64,000 nucleotides of DNA, taken from contig NZ_JARBUY010000008.1 in assembly GCF_028882255.1 (NCBI RefSeq), positions 4,509 through 68,508 of the forward strand, given 5' to 3'. Positions within the stretch are counted from its first letter, which is position 1. Each line of letters opens with the position of its first letter. Source of the DNA: Maribacter polysaccharolyticus. GTDB lineage: Bacteria > Bacteroidota > Bacteroidia > Flavobacteriales > Flavobacteriaceae. This document shows, in pieces, positions 45,658-54,479 of this stretch. The notes under the pieces are model-generated. The model saw nothing but the letters and a program-made list of their open reading frames with translations. It did no database searches and was not told the DNA's origin. A program made the position numbers and the translations under genes.

Positions 45658-48643
45658 TAAAATATATATTAAAAGTTGTTCCGACCCCAACTTGGCTGGT
45701 TACCGTGATCTTTCCGTTCATGGCTTCGATTTGGTTTTTCGACATATATAACCCCATGCCTTTGGCCTCAGGGATGTCATGGAAGGTTTTGTAAAGTCCG
45801 AATAATTTATCTCCATATTTAGCCAGGTCTATTCCCAGTCCGTTATCCTGGACACTAAAAACGGTGTACCCTTCTTTTTGGGTTGTGTTCAACGTGATGA
45901 TAGGGTCACGTTGCGGGGATTTGTATTTAACCGCATTGGTGATTAAATTCAGGATAATGCTTTCGGCATAAGCGGGAATTGATTTGATGTTGGCATGATC
46001 CGGTATATTATTGATTATCGTTACTTTTTTGTCTTCAAGGAAGGCAGAAAGGTTTTGTTTGATCTTGTGAAGGATATTGTTTAGGTTTAGAGAGGTCTTT
46101 TTTAAATTTACGTTGGAATTTATGGCGAGTATATCGTTTAGATTGTCCAAGGTTTCAAGTAAATTATCCGATGCTTCGACCAACATTTTCGTTAGGATTT
46201 TCTTTTCTTCCTCATTCTTTTCGTCTACCAAGAAACTCAATAGCATCGAAAAATTCGCGCTATGGGATCGAAGATTATGGGATACGATATGGGCAAAATT
46301 GAGCAGTTTTTTGTTTTGTAAGGAAGTGACATTGATCAAACTTCTGAGTTCTTCCTCTTTTTGTTTTAAGTCAGTGATGTCAAGGCTTATACCTACTAAG
46401 CCATAGGCACTTCCATTTTCGCCGATCAAAGGGATTTTGGAGGTAAGGAAAGTGGTTGTTTTCCCATCCAGGTTTTTATGTTTTTTCTCATACCCCAAGA
46501 TCGGTTTTAAGGTGTTGAATACCTGTAAATCCTCTTCCCGTGACATTTGTGCCATTTCGTTGCTGAAAAGTTCAAAGTCATTTTTACCCAAGATCTCATC
46601 CGCATTATCAACGTTCATATAATCACACTCGGCTTTGTTGACGAGGATTTTTCTTGATTGTTCGTCTTTTATATATACGTTCAACGGTAAATTATCGATA
46701 ACCGTTTTCAGTAACTGGCGTTCTTCACGTATTTGACGCTCTTGCTTTTCGGCTTCGGTAATATCCTGAATAGTCGACCAAACAAGTTTTTTGCCCAATT
46801 TGTCGACGATCAGGGATTTATTGATGATTACGGTATGGATCGTACCTTTTTTGTGAATCAGTTTGTCTTCGTATGGCCCAAAGCTACCTTTGTCCAATAT
46901 TTCACCAAGGTATTTATTTTTTATGTCTTTACCGGTATTCTCGAAAAGCTCCCAGAAGGTCATGTTCTGGAGGCTATTGGTGTCATAACCGAACGTATTT
47001 TTGAAAGAGGGGTTGTAATCGATGATTTGACCGGTTTCGGTATCGTATAATACATTGCTGACAGGGGACATTTCGTAGAGAGTCCTAAATTTTACTTCAC
47101 TTTCTTTTATTTTCTCCCTTGCTACGACCATTTCAGTGATAATGCGACCTTCGGCCAATAAGGAAACAATTTTGTTTTTTTTGTTATAAATGGGTTTTAT
47201 GGAAAAATCTACGGGTATATTATTTTGGTTTTTATCGAGGATGACAACTTCCTTTCGAATGAAATTACCCCTTAAGGCCGATCTTAGATCTTTTAGAAGA
47301 TTCTTTTTGGTCGTTTCGGTTTTTGGCCACCAATCCGTTTCCCAGAATTTTTTCCCGATAACCTTATCAGCGGTAGTATTCGAAAAATCCAAGGCGGTGT
47401 CATTGATTTCGACGAGGGTGCCGTTGACATCAAGAATACCGGCAAGCTGGTATGAGGTATTGAATATACTTTTGAAATTACGCTCTTTTTCCTCAAGCTT
47501 TCGTTGGGTCTTTCTTGTTTCGGTAATGTCCAGGGTCATCCCTATAATGCCCTCAATTTCATTATTCGTATTGAGTAAGGGTAATTTATAGACCAACATG
47601 GAAATCAAGGACCCATCTTTTTTCTTACCAACGGTTTCTTTACCCAAAATCGGTTCTAAGGTTCTTATGACCTCCAGGTCTTCGTCCCGGAATTCTTGGG
47701 CGGTTTTTTTATTGTAAAGTTGGAAATCGGTCTTTCCAAGGATTTCGCTGGGATATTCCACACCGGCGAAATCACATTCAGCCTTGTTTACCAGGATTTT
47801 TCGTGAGTCAACGTCTTTGATGTAAACACTGACCGGAAGGTTATCGATCAAGGTTTTTAAAAGTTGTTCACTCTCCTTTATCTTTATTTGTGATCGGACA
47901 TTGTCATTAATATCTTGGAATGTGCCCATGATTCCGATTAATTTATCATTGTGGAAAATGGGTTTTCCTGAAGCAAGGACCCATTTTTCCTCTCCTTTCG
48001 CCGTTATGATCTGGAGTTTATCATTCCATGGAGTCCCATTTTGGATGGCGTTATTGAGTCTCATGGATATGGTGTTCCTACTGTATCCGTTTTTGTAGAA
48101 TTCCAATGCGGCATCTACATTCGGTTCGTAATCAAGCGGTAAATCATGGATGTTCTTCGTGGTGTCGCACCAGTATAAGGTGTCTTTTTCGATATCGTAT
48201 TCCCAGGTACCTATTTTTGCAATTTCGGACTTTCCGGTCAGGATCGATTCGAGTTTTTCAACTTTTATTTCATTTTTGACTTTGGAAGTGACATCTTCGG
48301 TGTGGGCAATTACCCCAATGATATCTTCATTTTCATCATACCAAGGTACATGGTTCCATTCGAATGTTTTTTTCTGATTGTCTTTCGTAATGAAACTTTC
48401 ACGGTGTGCCGGGTTATTTATGCCCTTTAGGTTTGCTTTGAGATTGTTAAGACCTTCCGGGCTTAATGTTTTGAATATTACAGCTATCCCTTGCCCTAAA
48501 ATAACATCGTTCACCAATTCGAAATCATCCACGAATTTGTCGGAAACATGTGCCACCTCGAGGTTTTTATTCAAAAAAACAGTTGCCGTCGGCAGTTGTT
48601 TTATCAAATAATTGTTCAGTTTAGTCCGTCTGCCATCTATCAT
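45644..48643 (-). CDS. Six-PAS sensor histidine kinase
   Basis: 999 residues from the ATG at 48643 (a TTG at 48682 is less likely). No membrane helix is seen, so it is probably cytoplasmic. Six PAS domains fill residues about 15-765. The third and the sixth are near-duplicates (IDNLPVSVYIKDVDSRKI against IDNLPLNVYIKDEQSRKI). The kinase core has the phospho-acceptor His in FAHIVSHNLRSHSANFS and the ATPase box DNGLGIDLAKYGDKLFGLY, then GMGLYMSKN. The overlapping receiver gene is the likely target. The signals, perhaps light, redox or small molecules, are not visible. Confidence 0.92.
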   Translation of the reverse strand: MIDGRRTKLNNYLIKQLPTATVFLNKNLEVAHVSDKFVDDFELVNDVILGQGIAVIFKTLSPEGLNNLKANLKGINNPAHRESFITKDNQKKTFEWNHVPWYDENEDIIGVIAHTEDVTSKVKNEIKVEKLESILTGKSEIAKIGTWEYDIEKDTLYWCDTTKNIHDLPLDYEPNVDAALEFYKNGYSRNTISMRLNNAIQNGTPWNDKLQIITAKGEEKWVLASGKPIFHNDKLIGIMGTFQDINDNVRSQIKIKESEQLLKTLIDNLPVSVYIKDVDSRKILVNKAECDFAGVEYPSEILGKTDFQLYNKKTAQEFRDEDLEVIRTLEPILGKETVGKKKDGSLISMLVYKLPLLNTNNEIEGIIGMTLDITETRKTQRKLEEKERNFKSIFNTSYQLAGILDVNGTLVEINDTALDFSNTTADKVIGKKFWETDWWPKTETTKKNLLKDLRSALRGNFIRKEVVILDKNQNNIPVDFSIKPIYNKKNKIVSLLAEGRIITEMVVAREKIKESEVKFRTLYEMSPVSNVLYDTETGQIIDYNPSFKNTFGYDTNSLQNMTFWELFENTGKDIKNKYLGEILDKGSFGPYEDKLIHKKGTIHTVIINKSLIVDKLGKKLVWSTIQDITEAEKQERQIREERQLLKTVIDNLPLNVYIKDEQSRKILVNKAECDYMNVDNADEILGKNDFELFSNEMAQMSREEDLQVFNTLKPILGYEKKHKNLDGKTTTFLTSKIPLIGENGSAYGLVGISLDITDLKQKEEELRSLINVTSLQNKKLLNFAHIVSHNLRSHSANFSMLLSFLVDEKNEEEKKILTKMLVEASDNLLETLDNLNDILAINSNVNLKKTSLNLNNILHKIKQNLSAFLEDKKVTIINNIPDHANIKSIPAYAESIILNLITNAVKYKSPQRDPIITLNTTQKEGYTVFSVQDNGLGIDLAKYGDKLFGLYKTFHDIPEAKGMGLYMSKNQIEAMNGKITVTSQVGVGTTFNIYFNEKN

Positions 48644-48847
48644 TGCGGTGTAATTTCTTACGAAGATATCGGTATTATCCAATTTGCCTTAAGCTTTGTT
48701 GTGAATTGGGCAATACTAGTTGTGATGGGTTATTTAGGCAATATCAAAACATTTTGCAAGTCCCATAAAAGCGCGAAAATGATTACAATAATGTAGGTTT
48801 TGTTGCGGTTGGATGACCTTGGGACCATTGAAAATGGCCAAAAGGTG

Positions 48848-49303
48848 TTATAAGACCTTTACCGTTTCGGGAACCAAAATCGAATAATTCCCTCCATTTC
48901 TGATAACATCCCTTACAATGGAAGAACTGATGAAAGATTTGCCCGAAGAGGTCAATAAAAAGACCGTTTCGATGTCGGAAAGTTTTCTATTGGTGTGGGC
49001 GATGGCCTTTTCAAATTCAAAATCCGCAGGGTTACGCAACCCACGTAATATGAAACCGGCATTCATTTTTTCACAAAAATCCACGGTTAGCCCTTCATAG
49101 GTAAGCACTTTTATTTTCGGTTCGTTCCTGAATTCATTTGTGATGAATTCGAGTCTTTGCTCAAGGGAAAACATGTATTTTTTATCCGCATTGATGCCGA
49201 CGGCAATGATAAGTTCGTCGAAAAGGGTTATTCCCCTCGTAATAATATCGTGGTGTCCTAAGGTCAAGGGATCAAAAGAACCTGGGAAAATAGCGCGTCT
49301 CAT
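48848..49303 (-). CDS. coaD: Phosphopantetheine adenylyltransferase
   Basis: A 151-residue CoaD, fourth step of CoA synthesis. The nucleotidyltransferase motif is FPGSFDPLTLGHHDII with TLGHH as TxGH; RGLRNPADFEFE and SSIVRDVIRNGG are also typical. It follows ddl by 9 nt. Confidence 0.97.
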   Translation of the reverse strand: MRRAIFPGSFDPLTLGHHDIITRGITLFDELIIAVGINADKKYMFSLEQRLEFITNEFRNEPKIKVLTYEGLTVDFCEKMNAGFILRGLRNPADFEFEKAIAHTNRKLSDIETVFLLTSSGKSFISSSIVRDVIRNGGNYSILVPETVKVL

Positions 49304-49312
49304 GGGGTAAAG

Positions 49313-50296
49313 TTAGGGGTTTTTGGGCAATACTTCCTGTATGGCATTCCCGAATAGCTCGGAAAGCGATATTCCCGCTATTTTAGCCTGTTGGGGCAGA
49401 ATGCTTTCCGTTGTCAATCCAGGGGTGGTATTCATTTCCAGCATGTAGGGTTCGTTGTCAACAAAGATAAACTCACTGCGGGAGAACCCTTTCATCTTTA
49501 AAACCTCATAGGCGTGTTTTGCCATTTCGCTGACTTTCCTTTCTTGTTCCGCACTTATTCTCGCGGGGGTAATTTCCTGTGACTTTCCTTCGTATTTGGC
49601 TTCATAATCGAAAAAATCGTTTTCGGTAACGATTTCGGTAATCGGTAGAACCATGGTTTCACCTTTATATTTTATGACACCTACAGAGACTTCGGTACCC
49701 TCTAAAAAGGCTTCGATGATAATCTCATCGTCTTCTTGATAGGCCGTTTCGATCGCAGTTCGTAAAGCCTCCTTTTTATACACTTTGGATATACCGAAAC
49801 TGCTTCCCGCCTTGTTGGCTTTTACAAAACATGGTAAACCCACTTTTTCGATTATGGCATCCAAATCGATAGGGTCGCCCATATTGAGGTAATAGGAAGG
49901 GGCCGATTTGATTCCGTAGGGTTTTAATACACTTAAAAGGTCGCGCTTGCTGAATGTCAGTGCCGCTTGATAGTAGTCACATGAAGTCTGGGGTATGCCG
50001 AGCAGTTCAAAATAGGCCTGCATCAATCCATCTTCACCCGGTGTACCATGAATGGCATTGAAAACACAGTCAAATGTAATGGTCTGCCCATTGACGACAA
50101 CGGAAAAGTCGTCCTTGTTGATAGTAAATTCGGTTTCATTTCCATCCACATAGACCCATTTGTCCTTGAAAATATGTATACGGTAACTGTCGAATTCGGT
50201 TTTGTCCAGATAGGAATGTACCACATTGCCGCTATTCAGTGAGATTTTATATTCACTTGAATAACCGCCCATGATAATGGCCACTTTTGTCTTCAT
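49313..50296 (-). CDS. ddl: D-alanine--D-alanine ligase
   Basis: A 327-residue ATP-grasp enzyme. MGGYSSEYKISL near the N terminus, HGTPGEDGLMQAYFE, the ATP loop KANKAGSSFGI and NTTPGLTTESILPQQ are all present. It makes the D-Ala dimer for peptidoglycan. It is divergent from the PASTA gene. Confidence 0.97.
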   Translation of the reverse strand: MKTKVAIIMGGYSSEYKISLNSGNVVHSYLDKTEFDSYRIHIFKDKWVYVDGNETEFTINKDDFSVVVNGQTITFDCVFNAIHGTPGEDGLMQAYFELLGIPQTSCDYYQAALTFSKRDLLSVLKPYGIKSAPSYYLNMGDPIDLDAIIEKVGLPCFVKANKAGSSFGISKVYKKEALRTAIETAYQEDDEIIIEAFLEGTEVSVGVIKYKGETMVLPITEIVTENDFFDYEAKYEGKSQEITPARISAEQERKVSEMAKHAYEVLKMKGFSRSEFIFVDNEPYMLEMNTTPGLTTESILPQQAKIAGISLSELFGNAIQEVLPKNP

Positions 50297-50456
50297 AGTA
50301 TCTCAATTGATCCAGGAGTGATTTTAAGGTTCAAAGTAAAGAAAAAGCGGTGGGTTTCTTTTGAACCAAACGGTGTTTTTTTTGGCGTTTTGAAAATAGC
50401 CTTGTCCTTTAACTAACATTTGGGGTTGTGGTCGCATATAGTTTTACCTCATTTCC

Positions 50457-50464
50457 TATATTTG
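50457..50464 (+). promoter_or_regulatory. -7 box of the PASTA-rluD operon
   Basis: TATATTTG, 18 nt before the ATG at 50483. No TTG at the expected spacing. Confidence 0.5.
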
Positions 50465-50482
50465 TGGGATTAATAAAATTTG

Positions 50483-51070
50483 ATGAGACATTTTTTTAAC
50501 TTTTTACGCAGTCGTACGTTTTTGATACAATTGGTTTTGGCCTTTGTGGTTGCAGTGGTATTGGTCATCGTTACGCTGCGATGGTTGAACAGTTCTACCC
50601 GTCATGGGGAGTTTATTGAGGTCCCCGATTTCGCAAAGATGTCCGTAATGGATATGAGGTCAGCGGTAGAAAAGGCCGGGCTCCGCTATGAGGTTTTGGA
50701 TTCGGCCAAATACAACCCCAACTATCCCCGGTTTTCGATAATCGAACAAGATCCAAAAGCGGGAACCAAGGTAAAGGAAGACCGGAAGATTTATTTAACG
50801 GTAAATCCATCGGGATACAAAAAAGTTACCGTACCGAATATCATTCAGGTAACCCAGCGTAATGCCTCGTCAATGCTTAAGGCGGTTGGTTTGGATGTGG
50901 AACGGGTAACCTATATCGATGAGCTTGGGAAAGATATGGTGTATCAAATAAAATATAAAGGCAAGTATATCAAACCAGGGGATAAACTTCCCAAGACTTC
51001 CAAAATAGAATTGATATGTGGTAACGGCAGTATTACCGAACGTGCCCAAATTAAAGCCGATTCTGAATAA
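50483..51070 (+). CDS. Membrane protein with two PASTA domains
   Basis: 195 residues. One N-terminal membrane helix (FLIQLVLAFVVAVVLVIVTL, about 13-32) then two PASTA domains, about 42-110 (EVPDFAKMSVMDMRSAVEKAGL) and 115-182 (TVPNIIQVTQRNASSMLKAVGL). There is no kinase or transpeptidase domain, which normally carry PASTA in other phyla. PASTA repeats bind peptidoglycan fragments or muropeptides. It is cotranscribed with rluD (3-nt gap) and adjacent to ddl, so a cell-wall role is plausible. Confidence 0.85.
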   Translation: MRHFFNFLRSRTFLIQLVLAFVVAVVLVIVTLRWLNSSTRHGEFIEVPDFAKMSVMDMRSAVEKAGLRYEVLDSAKYNPNYPRFSIIEQDPKAGTKVKEDRKIYLTVNPSGYKKVTVPNIIQVTQRNASSMLKAVGLDVERVTYIDELGKDMVYQIKYKGKYIKPGDKLPKTSKIELICGNGSITERAQIKADSE

Positions 51071-51073
51071 CTT

Positions 51074-52099
51074 ATGGGTCCATATCAACAAGAACCTAAC
51101 GACGAGGAGCTCTATGAGCACCACAAATTCCTTGCCTCAAAGGGGCAAGAACCCCTGCGTGTCGATAAATTTTTGATGAATTTCATCGAAAATGCCACCC
51201 GTAACAAAATTCAACAGGCCGCAAGGGATGGCCATATTTGGGTGAACGGGACTATTGTAAAGCAGAATTATAAGGTAAAGGCCGGGGATGAGGTGAAAGT
51301 CTTATTCGAGCATCCGCCCCATGAATTATTGCTGACTCCGGAAGATATTCCATTGGATATCGTCTATGAGGACGAGTCCCTAATGGTGGTCAATAAACCG
51401 GCAGGGATGGTGGTGCATCCCGGACACGGGAATTACTCGGGTACCTTGATCAATGCCCTATTGTTCCATACGAAGGATTTGCCCACAAATGAGGATGAGC
51501 GACCAGGTTTGGTACATCGTATCGATAAGGATACCTCCGGACTCTTGGTGGTTGCAAAGACGGAGGCGGCAATGACACATTTGGCCAAGCAGTTTTTTGA
51601 TAAAACCTCTGAACGTGAATATATAGCCTTGGTTTGGGGTAATGTCGAGGAGGATGAAGGTACTATTGAAGGACATATAGCCAGGAATCCGAAAAATAGA
51701 TTGCAAATGCAGGTGTTTCCACTTGGGGACGAAGGCAAGGAAGCCGTGACCCATTATAAGGTGTTGGAGCGGTTGGGGTATGTAACCCTGTTGTCCTGTA
51801 AATTGGAAACGGGGCGTACGCATCAAATACGCGTGCATATGAAATTCATTGGGCATACCCTTTTCAATGATGAACGTTACGGGGGGGATAAAATATTGAA
51901 GGGAACTACGTTTACCAAATACAAACAATTTGTAGATAATGCCTTTAAGATCTTGCCCCGACAGGCATTACACGCAAAAACATTGGGGTTTGTGCATCCC
52001 GTAACCGGGGAGTATATGCGTTTTGATACGGAACTCCCGGAAGATATGGCGCAATGTATCCTAAAATGGCAAGATTATGCCAAGCATAGTAAGCCATGA
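51074..52099 (+). CDS. rluD: RluA-family 23S rRNA pseudouridine synthase
   Basis: A 341-residue RluD-like enzyme with an S4 RNA-binding domain near 30-90 (LRVDKFLMNFI, NKIQQAARDGHIWVNG) and the catalytic domain with Asp151 in HRIDKDTSGLLVVAKT. The ETGRTHQIRVHMKFIGH block is typical. It forms pseudouridines in 23S rRNA helix 69 in the best-known homolog; the exact site here is inferred. Confidence 0.92.
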   Translation: MGPYQQEPNDEELYEHHKFLASKGQEPLRVDKFLMNFIENATRNKIQQAARDGHIWVNGTIVKQNYKVKAGDEVKVLFEHPPHELLLTPEDIPLDIVYEDESLMVVNKPAGMVVHPGHGNYSGTLINALLFHTKDLPTNEDERPGLVHRIDKDTSGLLVVAKTEAAMTHLAKQFFDKTSEREYIALVWGNVEEDEGTIEGHIARNPKNRLQMQVFPLGDEGKEAVTHYKVLERLGYVTLLSCKLETGRTHQIRVHMKFIGHTLFNDERYGGDKILKGTTFTKYKQFVDNAFKILPRQALHAKTLGFVHPVTGEYMRFDTELPEDMAQCILKWQDYAKHSKP

Positions 52100-52193
52100 T
52101 AAATTCCCTTTATATCGGTATTGAAAACTACTACCTTAAAGGGGTGGACCAATACCATAATCCTTAGTATTTTTAGGGTCAAAATTGAAACGT

Positions 52194-52955
52194 ATGAAGA
52201 TTGTTGTCTCACCGGCAAAATCCTTGGATTTTGAACGTGATTTACCTACAGATAGGTTTTCCCAACCGTTGTTTTTGGAGAAGGCCCAAACCTTGAACAA
52301 GGTTCTTGTGAAAAAGAAGCCCATTGCATTATCAAAGTTGATGGGGATTTCAAATAATCTGGCCGAGTTGAATTGGGAGCGTAACCAAAACTTTTCCATC
52401 CCTTTCGATCCTTCAAATGCCAGACCTGCCATATATGCGTTCAGTGGTGATGTTTACCAAGGGTTGGATGCCTATACCATTCCCCAAGAAAAATTGGATA
52501 AACTTCAGGATTCATTGCGCATCTTATCCGGTCTATACGGAATTTTGAAACCGTTGGACCTTATTCAGCCATACCGTCTGGAAATGGGAACCTCCTTGAA
52601 AATAGGGCGCAAAAAAAATCTTTACGAATTTTGGAAAAAAGAATTGACGGATCATTTGAATACCGAGTTGGAAGAAAATGAACTGTTCATAAATTTGGCC
52701 AGTAAGGAATATTTTGGGGCTATTGATGAAAAGAAATTGAAAGTGCCCGTGATTACCCCGGTTTTTAAGGATTGGAAAAACGATAAATTGAAGATCATCA
52801 GTTTTTTCGCAAAGAAGGCAAGGGGGGCAATGGTCAGGTATATTGTGGACGAAGACGTAAAAACTTTGGAAGATGTGCGTGCTTTTAACCGCGATGGTTA
52901 CCGCTACAGTGAGGAACATACGTTAAAAGAAAACGAGCCCGTTTTTATCCGGTAG
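52194..52955 (+). CDS. yaaA: Peroxide-stress protein YaaA
   Basis: 253 residues from the ATG at 52194. [39 protein letters not shown] and [24 protein letters not shown] are the hallmarks of the YaaA/DUF328 family, which in E. coli limits oxidative damage by lowering free iron. It closes the rluD strand; a lipoprotein gene follows with its own box. Confidence 0.95.
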   Translation: MKIVVSPAKSLDFERDLPTDRFSQPLFLEKAQTLNKVLVKKKPIALSKLMGISNNLAELNWERNQNFSIPFDPSNARPAIYAFSGDVYQGLDAYTIPQEKLDKLQDSLRILSGLYGILKPLDLIQPYRLEMGTSLKIGRKKNLYEFWKKELTDHLNTELEENELFINLASKEYFGAIDEKKLKVPVITPVFKDWKNDKLKIISFFAKKARGAMVRYIVDEDVKTLEDVRAFNRDGYRYSEEHTLKENEPVFIR

Positions 52956-52957
52956 AA

Positions 52958-52965
52958 TATTTTTG
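52958..52965 (+). promoter_or_regulatory. -7 box of the small lipoprotein gene
   Basis: TATTTTTG followed by C, two bases after the yaaA stop and 41 nt before the ATG at 53007. Confidence 0.45.
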
Positions 52966-53006
52966 CGATTACGCCGTTGTATTCTTACGAAGCTAAAGCC
53001 AAGAAT

Positions 53007-53372
53007 ATGAAACGGTTCCTTATTTTAACAATCAGTGTGTTTGTATTCCTTATCGGTTGTACCGATCGCGATGATGTGTTGGATGGGGTGTGGATAAGGG
53101 TAAAGAATGTAAGTACCCTACCGTATGACGCCATTCAGGTAGGGGACGAAGAGATGGTTCATACGAATCTTGCTTCCGATTCATATTCCGAATACTTGGC
53201 TTATGAAACGGCATATGTCTATGCCTATATCCATATTTTGGTTGGTGAGGAAACCTATGTATTGCAACCCATCGACTTTGTTGGGGAGAGCCCATTGCCT
53301 TTAGGCTATTACACCTATGAAGTCGGTTTGGATGAAAACGGTGATGTCACCTTGGATTTCGTTATCGATTAG
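53007..53372 (+). CDS. Small lipoprotein
   Basis: 121 residues from the ATG at 53007 with a lipoprotein signal (ILTISVFVFLIGC; Cys near 18). The mature part is acidic and rich in Tyr (EYLAYETAYVYAYIHILVGEETYVL) with no family I recognise. It converges on the gene for ribosomal protein THX, 3 bp away. Confidence 0.7.
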   Translation: MKRFLILTISVFVFLIGCTDRDDVLDGVWIRVKNVSTLPYDAIQVGDEEMVHTNLASDSYSEYLAYETAYVYAYIHILVGEETYVLQPIDFVGESPLPLGYYTYEVGLDENGDVTLDFVID

Positions 53373-53375
53373 GCA

Positions 53376-53504
53376 TTATTTCTTTTTCTTGATATCTATT
53401 TTTTCTTCCACGGTAACCCTTTTTTTTATTTTTCTAGGCCTTCTTGCACCATAAGAATTATTGGCTATTTTGCCCCTTCGCGACTTTTTGTCCCCTTTTC
53501 CCAT
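53376..53504 (-). CDS. 30S ribosomal protein THX
   Basis: A 42-residue gene. The sequence starts MGKGDKKSRRGKIANNSYGA and continues RRPRKIKKRV, the THX (bTHX) pattern with the SRRGK and SYG..RP core and 16 Lys/Arg. It is a small basic subunit protein found in Bacteroidota and Thermus. The C-terminal tail (TVEEKIDIKKKK) extends it past the Thermus form. A minus-strand candidate promoter (TTG, 20 bp, TACTTTTA) lies at 53557-53527. Confidence 0.88.
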   Translation of the reverse strand: MGKGDKKSRRGKIANNSYGARRPRKIKKRVTVEEKIDIKKKK

Positions 53505-53526
53505 ATCTTGTTTTTTTCGATGTTAT

Positions 53527-53557
53527 TAAAAGTACGGATTTTAGCATTGCTAGTCAA
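53527..53557 (-). promoter_or_regulatory. Candidate promoter of the THX gene
   Basis: On the minus strand TTG (53557-53555), 20 bp, TACTTTTA (53534-53527), one mismatch from TAnnTTTG, 22 nt before the ATG. Confidence 0.3.
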
Positions 53558-53632
53558 TGGTGATTTCCAAGGGATGAAAGTGGTATCTTTGATGCTGATA
53601 AATCCGCTCTTGTCAATACCAAAAATCACATT

Positions 53633-54301
53633 ATGTTTTTTCACGACCACCCCTATGAGCCCTTTCTGTTCAAAGAGGCTACAAAATTGATCGTTGGCAC
53701 CTTGCCGCCCCCACGATTTACCATGGGACGGTTAAAGGAGGGTGATGTCGACTTCTGTTATGGAAGTAAGGACGGCCAATTATGGCACATACTGGATAAG
53801 ATATTCGAATTGGACCTGAAGTTTGAAACCACATCGGAGGCCATCGAAGAGCGAAAGCGATTTCTGCTTGAACGTAAAATCGGAATTTGCGATATTGTGC
53901 AAAGTGCCAGGCGGAGCAAAATAGATGCTTCGGATTCGGGAATGCAACATGTTAAGCTAAGGAACCTTTTGGGTTATCTGGGAGTTTACGAAAAGGTTGA
54001 CACTTTGTTGTTCACGGGAGGTAATAGTAAAAACGGTCCCGAGTATTTTTTTCGGCAACACCTAAAAGAATTTCATGTTGAATTGGAAGTGGTCGATGAT
54101 CAAGTGCCTAGGATCCACCAATTCAATCTTCCGAACGCCAAAGGTACCCAAAGAAACATCAGGACCGTTTCATTGACCGCACCCTCAGGAGCTGCCAATA
54201 GGGCAGTAGGCAGCCTGACAGCGTATAAGGTGCTAAAGGCCAAAAACCCAAGCTTCAATACGTTGGATTATAGGGTGTTGCAATACCGGCCGTTTTTTTA
54301 G
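53633..54301 (+). CDS. Uracil-DNA glycosylase family protein
   Basis: A 222-residue protein of the uracil-DNA glycosylase superfamily, seen in VGTLPPPRFTMGRLKEGDVDFCYGS near the start, GICDIVQSARRSKIDASD in the middle and VSLTAPSGAANRAVGS near the end. These resemble the MUG/TDG-like group, where the first block is the catalytic loop. The base specificity is unknown. It lies upstream of ppc by 106-178 bp. Confidence 0.85.
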   Translation: MFFHDHPYEPFLFKEATKLIVGTLPPPRFTMGRLKEGDVDFCYGSKDGQLWHILDKIFELDLKFETTSEAIEERKRFLLERKIGICDIVQSARRSKIDASDSGMQHVKLRNLLGYLGVYEKVDTLLFTGGNSKNGPEYFFRQHLKEFHVELEVVDDQVPRIHQFNLPNAKGTQRNIRTVSLTAPSGAANRAVGSLTAYKVLKAKNPSFNTLDYRVLQYRPFF

Positions 54302-54479
54302 TGAAATCCATAACAAAACGGATATTAAATTGACCTTTATGTTGGTTTTGTGGGGTTAGTGCCGTATTTTGTTGGTATAAAAAACAAGCAAAATCGACCG
54401 GTGTAAAATGCCGGTATTTGTTACGTCAATGGGGGTACATCCGTATCCCTTGGTTAATAGGATACTTTTACGAGAAACT

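Noticed and set aside
53465-53650. A 61-residue minus-strand ORF (MVVKKHNVIFGI...) overlapping THX
   Set aside because: It overlaps the THX frame and the start of the glycosylase gene and resembles no family; the THX frame is the better one.
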